Of a DNA stretch of 64,000 bases, positions 58,395 to 64,000 are shown one piece after another (the first letter of the stretch is position 1; each line of letters begins with the position of its first letter). Below the pieces are notes generated by a model. The model was not told where the DNA came from. It saw only the letters and a program-made list of their open reading frames with translations, and did not search any database. The DNA comes from Lutjanus erythropterus (Eukaryota > Chordata > Actinopteri > Lutjaniformes > Lutjanidae), in NCBI GenBank assembly GCA_020091685.1, contig CM034601.1, positions 38,214,034-38,278,033 on the forward strand, given 5' to 3'. The position numbers were made by a program, and so were the translations under genes.

Positions 58395-59065
58395 CAAGCA
58401 TGACTGACATAACCAGATGAATGTAACAAGACTAAAAACAGACTAAACAAATAAAAAGACTAAAAAAAACTGTAACAAGACAAAAAGGAAGTAACAATAC
58501 TATGTTACGAAAAATTACAAAAAAGATGTAACAATATGAAAAATATGTAAAAAGACAAAAAAGATTTCACAAGACAGTACAGCAGAGTAACAAGACTATG
58601 TTACTGAAGATTATGTAACAAGACAAAAGTGATGTAATGACGTAAACTACACAAAAATATGTAAATATATAAAAAGGTAATGACAAAAAAGAAACAAAAC
58701 AAAACATGACTTTGTTACTGAAAATGATGTAAGAAGACAAACAAGATGCATGATGTAACAAGATGTAACAATAGGAAAATAGGTAAAAATACAAACAAAT
58801 ACAAAAAAAAACACATAAAAGATGTAACAAGACAAAAAATGTTACAAGACAAAAATGATATAACACAATGAAAAATGACATAGAAGATGTAACAAGAAAG
58901 AAAAGACCAAACGAGACAAAAAACAACATGAAAGAAAAAAGGATGTACAAAGATGTAACAAAACAAACAAACAAAACAAAACAAAAAATTCACCAAGACA
59001 AAAAATGATATAAAAACCTTACAATGTCAAAAAAAAAACAACATAAAAAGGTAAAAAAAAAAAAA
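58395..59065. repeat. A-rich degenerate tandem tract (GATGTAACAAGACAAAAA)
   Basis: Many imperfect copies of GATGTAACAAGACAAAAA and shorter GACAAAAA or ATGTAACA words over about 650 bp, with strong strand asymmetry (almost no T-runs on the plus strand). The minus strand is therefore open over long stretches (for example 58974-58567), giving F/V/C-rich pseudo-proteins. Confidence 0.75.
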
Positions 59066-59074
59066 AAAGTGTAC

Positions 59075-59215
59075 ATTTCAGAGTCTGTACTTTTACTTTT
59101 ACTCACTTTTACTTGAGTAAAGAAGTTGAATTAGTGCTTCTACTTTTACCAGAGGCTTTTTTACTCACATATCTGTACTTGTACTTGAGTAAAGAATGTG
59201 TGTACTTTTGCCACC
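59075..59215 (+). repeat. Fragment of the AAGTACA-type repeat
   Basis: TTTTACTTGAGTAAAGAAG and TTGTACTTGAGTAAAGAATG followed by TTTTGCCACCTCTATG, the reverse of the usual AGTGGTGGAAAGT start. Confidence 0.55.
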
Positions 59216-59219
59216 TCTA

Positions 59220-60560
59220 TGCACACGACAGCTAGAGAGTGGAACATGCGCACATCAGGGCACACAGAAGACCCTTCCGATAATATTATGACATGACAAA
59301 TGATCAAGGTTAATTAACTGTCGGTGTCTGATGGCATGACGGCTCATTAAAGCATTACAAGGCTGCATAATCCGCCATGTCCCCATCTTTCCCTGTTAAA
59401 ATTCAGCCTGTGCTCGCGAGGCCTCTGACGACAGGGGAAACATCCCTGGGACGACGAGCCGAGCATGACCAGACAGGCACGATCAAGAAGCCCAGCAGGT
59501 ACAGACTCACATTCATGACTGGGCATGCACACTGGTGGCTCTGCAGCCCAAACAAGGACAGACAGGGAGGCCTTTTCCACCACTGACCTGTGATTTCACA
59601 GCTCTGCAACTCCGCAACTGATGAAAAAGAAGACTGTAAAAGCACTTGCAATTATTTTATGTGTAAAAACCAGTATTTTCTAGTCTGGAAAGGGGAGCGG
59701 CACTATAAAATAATGACTTATTGATTTACAGCTGAATTACTCTGGCAAAGTGTTTATGAAGTTAATGCCCTTGTCATTCTGAATGGAGCAGCTCCAGGGT
59801 CTACTACATCAGTGTGTGCTGAGAAAAATGTGTAATAAACAACATGGGGTTGTCAAAGCGATGAAAACTTTCTTTCCACAGAATAACTTGGACAGTAAAC
59901 ACTAAGTTGCACATGAAGTAAAGCAGAAGAAATAATGAGAGAAGCAGCTTAATAGGAAAGAAAAACATCTGCACAGGCAAACCATCTATTTATGTTGCTG
60001 CATGCACAAAAGTACAAATTATCTGAATGAGTGCAAAACACCATCCAAAAAAAGTTTGAGGGAAGTAGGAATAATGCATTCAAGATGCTGCTGATGAAAA
60101 GAGACAAAGGTTGATTTGCAATGCGGGAAGCAGTTAGCACTTTGGATATTTACTGAAATATAAACTGTTTCCTAACATTTATTCTGCATATTTTATCAGT
60201 TTTGGCATAAACGGCTTACCGCTGGCTTGCGCTTGCCTGAAGCAGCGAGGTTTCCTCCGTGTCAATCATTTGGTGTAGCTTCAAGGCTGTTCATGGTAAT
60301 TTTTCTGAGTGGTTGTATCTATGACAAGCAGATAAACCATTTTCCACCACCCAGTCGAGTGGAAACTGGGGTTCTTTAGATAAAATATGACACTTTTAGG
60401 AATACTTACATTATTAAAGAGACTGTTTTGGTTTTTTTTCCAGAAAACCATTGTATTGTCTTCACTTCACAGCATTTCAGTCTGTTAGTTTGTATTTATG
60501 TATAAGCAGTCTCAAGGCTGCATTGTCTCTGGTTCAGCCCAGTAATATTACATTATAATG
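59220..60560. other. Intergenic; possible conserved block at 59270-59560
   Basis: 59270-59560 is unique, GC-richer and includes AAGGTTAATTAACTG and CATAATCCGCCATG. Open frames on both strands lack domains. The remainder is ordinary AT-rich sequence. Confidence 0.35.
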
Positions 60561-60579
60561 AGTCTCTGATACATACCAC

Positions 60580-60800
60580 AGCCAGGGGTATAACAAGTGG
60601 ATTGAGTGTCCAGTGTGACTCTGGCCGTTGTCATCTTGGCAGTGCCTGATTCAACTAATTCTCAGATAATCCAATGGGCACAGAGGTTGAGAATTGAGCT
60701 GAGACAGCCAAATGAAGTGGCTACTTAGCAGCTAGCCACCCATCATAGTACCCACCTGTAATTCAAAGTGGGCGTGCCCTTAACTGTGCAGTTTCTCTCC
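60580..60800 (-). repeat. Diverged reverse copy of the 52680-53140 repeat
   Basis: AGTGTGACTCTGGCCG, TCATCTTGGCAGTGCCTG and AATCCAATGGGCACAGAGG correspond to the reverse of GCCCATTTTTGGATTAG, CACTGCCAAGATGG and neighbouring words at 52945-53045. Confidence 0.5.
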
Positions 60801-60924
60801 TGTGTTGTTGTTTGTACTTTCAGGTATCTGATTTATTTTACTGGTTCATGCTTGCTTTCAGCTGCAGGAGTGGTGTTATGTTACTGCTGATGAAAACTTG
60901 ACATTTCCTGATTTTGCTGCTTTT

Positions 60925-61385
60925 ACATTAACCACATTCATATTTTCTGGTCCTGCCTGAAGCTGAACAACTTCTGGATGGATGTGTTAGCTGCTCTGAG
61001 AACAGTGTTCTATCAAGATATCCCCAAAGATCTGAGGGTGATTCTTCTCAGAGCGATCCCTGAAGGGTTTGAGGGGAGGCCAAAATCTAACTCTGCTCTT
61101 GGTGACTGTGATCAGAAGTACCACAATTAGATAGCTGAATGCCAAACCTCCAACATACAACATTTGGATTAAAAAAAATATGGGAACTACATGAGATGGA
61201 ACAAATCACATATGTGTTAAGGCTGCAAAGACCAAAATCTATTTATTTATTTACATTTCTTCTTTCTTCTTTTCTTTTTACTTGCGTGTATATGCAGTCA
61301 AACTGTTATGTATCTATGTACTGTATGTACACATATACATATTTATTTATTGATCATTATTATTATTGTCATTAAGGGGTAAGTT
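60925..61385 (+). mobile_element. L1/Tx1-type LINE 3' end
   Basis: 60935-61130 is open and ends in a stop: HIHIFWSCLKLNNFWMDVLA, later PKDLRVILLRAIPEGF. The H..F..C....FW pattern is the C-terminal zinc-knuckle-like motif of fish L1-type reverse transcriptase proteins. An AT-rich 3' UTR with AACTACATGAGATGGAAC and a TATTATTATTGTCATTAAG tail follows. 5'-truncated, as LINEs usually are. Confidence 0.7.
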
Positions 61386-62980
61386 ATAGAGACCAAAACC
61401 CAAAAACATTTTTTAGGTTTAGGCTTTCTCCTCCACCCTTTCAGCTGCAAAGCTGCCTGACTGAAGTGGTCATTCCAGGAACTGCAGTTTTTGGTACTTC
61501 CTCGTTGGCTTTATTTTCAGCCCTGAAAAGTTGCCACTTGATATGTACACGTTCAGATTGGACTCCTATTTTCTTCACGTTATAAAATCACTTCTCTTTG
61601 CTATGTTGATGTGTTGTTTAAACAAACTCCATCTGACTTGTGGCCTGTTTGTCAGAGTATGTTAATATGAGAGCTGAGCTTGATTTGCATGTTTGTCCTG
61701 AATCGATGATGGAAGACTTATTTTTGTTTATGTGGTTGTTCTATGTGTATTAAAGGCACACTGCATTTACATTCAGGACCATTTTACACCTGGTAGTGGT
61801 TGCCTAAATTGCAGTTTTCGAGCCAGATGATGGACAAATATCGATTTGTATGCAGGATAGCCACATACTGGACTGCTGCATGACTGTTGAGAACATGTTC
61901 ATTTTAAGAAGTTGTTCTCACACAGATTATTGTTACATTTTCACAGTTAATAGTCTAAAATTGTCACACGTTGGTATTTCTCTGACTGTTTCTACAGAGT
62001 GGTGAAATAGTGCCTGTTCACAGCAGGCTGCTCTGTGCCGTCCACAGTGAAGCTATTTTCATCTGTACCGTGCAAGTGGAACACCGACAGTTTTTGACAG
62101 CGTCTTGGACCCTCCTGCCTTCACAGCTCGCTCCTCCCCTTCCTGTTATTCTTTCCTTTGCTGTAAAACTCTGCAGCCATGACTGGCAGCACACAAACCT
62201 CACAAGTGTGGTTAAAACTCACAGCTGTTGTGAATGTAGTGGCTGAAACAGTGTCTTTGTATGTCAGTATATACTAGCAGTCGGTAGCCTGGGATGTAGA
62301 TTGTTTAGACAGTTTGATAAGAGAAGTTTGAACTGTGTTTTTGGCTGCACAGACCAGCACAAAGTCTTATCCTTGTTACTTGGTGACTTCAATTGTGTGG
62401 ACCCCCCGTCTTTGTTATGCTCCTGAAGGAGCTGTGCATCACATTATGTAATGTTACACGACCCTGACCCTACAGCTCCCCTTGGCTCTATGAAGTATTT
62501 TATTTTTACAGTCCTCAACTTAACTGTTCACTCTCACAGCTTTCATAGGTCACAGCAGAGGAAAAAGCTCTAAAATTCACTGTACCCTACATTTGTCCCT
62601 GACAAGCTGGTAGAGACCAAAAACAGAGCTAAAAGGACAGTGAATATTGGACTTACATTCATCAGGAGGCCAGAGACATGACCTCAAATTAATTATAATG
62701 TTACTTCATGTTTGTTGTTTAAATAGGCCAAAATTTGCTAACTTATCCATGTAAAAAGTTGTGTCAGTATTGGCTTTTACAATTTCTTTCCACTGCCCTA
62801 CAGTGTTTATCTAAGTGTGTATGAATACTATCAGGCATAGAAAGGATATGATGAAAATCCCATTAAAGTGAATAAATGAAATAGAAAATTTGATGGATTT
62901 AAGTCTCTTTATATTTGCTCTAATATTTGCTTTTTGTGGAATAGTGGATAATTTGTCTGCTTCTGGCCTTTAACAGTCAT
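61386..62980. other. Intergenic, no gene seen
   Basis: Unique sequence. Short open frames at 62010-62246 on both strands show no domain. Confidence 0.4.
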
Positions 62981-62982
62981 TT

Positions 62983-63135
62983 AAAGGATAAGTGCATACG
63001 ATTTAGCGGGATTTATTGGCAGAATGTGGCAGAAATAGAATCTAATTTTCCTAAGTATGTTTTCGTTGCGTTGCTCCTCTTCCATGGAGACCACCATGTT
63101 ACACCACCATGTTTCTTTTTGTGTTTTTCACGACC
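62983..63135 (+). repeat. Interspersed repeat (AAAGGATAAGTGC ... CCATGTTTCT)
   Basis: Shares CTCTTCCATGGAG and CACCATGTTTCT with 22840-22890. AAAGGATAAGTGCATACG is a familiar teleost repeat start. Confidence 0.6.
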
Positions 63136-63159
63136 GCCGTAGGTTCTCCTACATGCAGG

Positions 63160-63723
63160 TAGGGTGACCAGGTGTCCCACTTTCTGTGGGACTGCACAGC
63201 ATTTTTATTCCCACATAATTGAGACCATGTCTCGAATTTTGATTGGCTCTAGTTTTCAAAAGTCAAACCACTGCAGGATACGTGCTTTTCTAAAATCTGG
63301 CTTTTGTCCTTTGGCTGTGATGAAAGAGAAAGTTATCATCACAGGGTTGCATTTCATGTCAGTCAAACACGTGGGTCAAGTGCAGGTTAATTGTTTGTCA
63401 CCATCTTTGCTAGCTTCCACCAATGCAAGTCACCACAAAGTCACAAGTTTTGCAGATGTAAGGGAAATGTGATAGAAATATAATATGATATTATATAATA
63501 TGATGGAAACTAAGACAAAGAAAAGGACATGCATCTACAACAAGGACTGGAAAACTTGACTTGATCAACCAGAGGCTGAAGCATATAGATATTATGAGAT
63601 AAGGGGTAGAATAGAAATGTTTAGTTATTAGTATCAACATTTTAGACATTTTAGCACTGGTAAGGTGTCCCACGCAACATATTCATGGTCCCACATTTGG
63701 GTTGTTGGTATCTGGTCACTCTA
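63160..63723. mobile_element. Non-autonomous element with TAGGGTGACCAG ends
   Basis: The left end is TAGGGTGACCAGGTGTCCC and the right end, in reverse, TAGAGTGACCAGATACCAAC. Internal GTGTCCCACG and GTCCCACATTTGGG echo the left end. A target duplication is not convincing (4 of 8). About 560 bp, no transposase. Confidence 0.6.
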
Positions 63724-63744
63724 TTAGAAGGGGAGGGTGAGTAG

Positions 63745-64000
63745 TGGTGGAAAGTGTACTGAAAATCTGTATTCAAGTACAAGTTTTGTTACATAATGAC
63801 AATATTACTCAATTACAAGTAAAAGTACATGTGGTAATAAAATACTAAAGTAAAAGTATAAGGTATTCTTCAGAAAAATTACTCAGAGTATTAGTTACTT
63901 TCAGTCTAAATCTCTCACAGCTCCTGTGCTGTTTTGCTCAGTCACACTCGCCTCTCCAAACTATGGTTACAAATTTTGTGCATTTTCCCAACCAGTAGTT
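63745..64000 (+). repeat. AAGTACA-type repeat running to near the window end
   Basis: AGTGGTGGAAAGTGTACTG, TTACTCAATTACAAGTAAA and AGAGTATTAGTTACTTTC follow the same order as 31262-31410. It may continue past the window. Confidence 0.55.

Noticed and set aside
58567-58996. 93-135-codon minus-strand frames rich in F, V and C
   Set aside because: Artefact of the A-rich, T-poor degenerate tandem tract, with no start or domain evidence.
1-64000. LTR, retroviral or Polinton-like fossils
   Set aside because: No paired LTR-like ends, primer-binding site, or capsid, polymerase or envelope-like translated stretch was recognised. The only reverse-transcriptase-type coding traces belong to LINE tails.

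Overview
The window looks like nuclear DNA of a ray-finned fish, probably a percomorph teleost. This rests on long AT-rich stretches with very low coding density, dinucleotide microsatellites, and many interspersed repeats I recognise from teleost genomes: tRNA-derived SINEs, hAT-type elements with 8-bp target duplications, a palindromic MITE ending in GGTTCACCC / GGGTGAAC, Tc1-like and TA-flanked transposons, and L1/Tx1-type LINE tails. There is no bacterial-style gene organisation, no CRISPR array, no rRNA or tRNA gene, and no LTR or other virus-derived element that I recognise.

Two host genes can be supported. The first runs on the plus strand. Its penultimate coding exon is 3685-3756 and its last is 11228-11308, separated by a 7.5-kb repeat-filled intron. 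A long 3' UTR follows, ending near 15230-15250 at two AATAAA signals with a GT-rich tract downstream. Only its last 50 residues lie here (24 + 26, then TGA) and I could not identify it. The second is a complete compact gene on the minus strand, 21752-21164. It has four coding exons, introns of 74, 97 and 115 nt, a poly(A) signal about 75 nt past the stop and an ETS-like CCGGAAGT motif about 40 nt before the ATG. It encodes a 100-residue protein with one N-terminal hydrophobic segment. I do not recognise the family. It does not appear as one continuous ORF and is visible only after splicing. A long ATT repeat lies directly upstream.

Layout: 1-3684, intron with a multiply nested transposon (977-2548); 3685-11308, the two plus-strand exons and their intron (5086-6058 is a clean hAT element); 11309-15250, 3' UTR with repeat fragments; 15250-21080, intergenic repeats; 21084-21900, the compact gene; 22000-45300, mostly repeats, SINEs, MITEs, a Tc1 remnant and several unique, possibly conserved non-coding blocks; 45317-46555, a transposon whose body is a minisatellite; 47930-51604, another nested element and a TA-flanked transposon; 53245-54381, a hAT element with a perfect target duplication; 57600-61400, two LINE remnants around an A-rich degenerate tandem tract; 61400-64000, mostly unassigned, with repeats at the end. 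Apart from these two genes, coding signals are limited to weak single-exon candidates (49987-50133 and an ATG at 56804).
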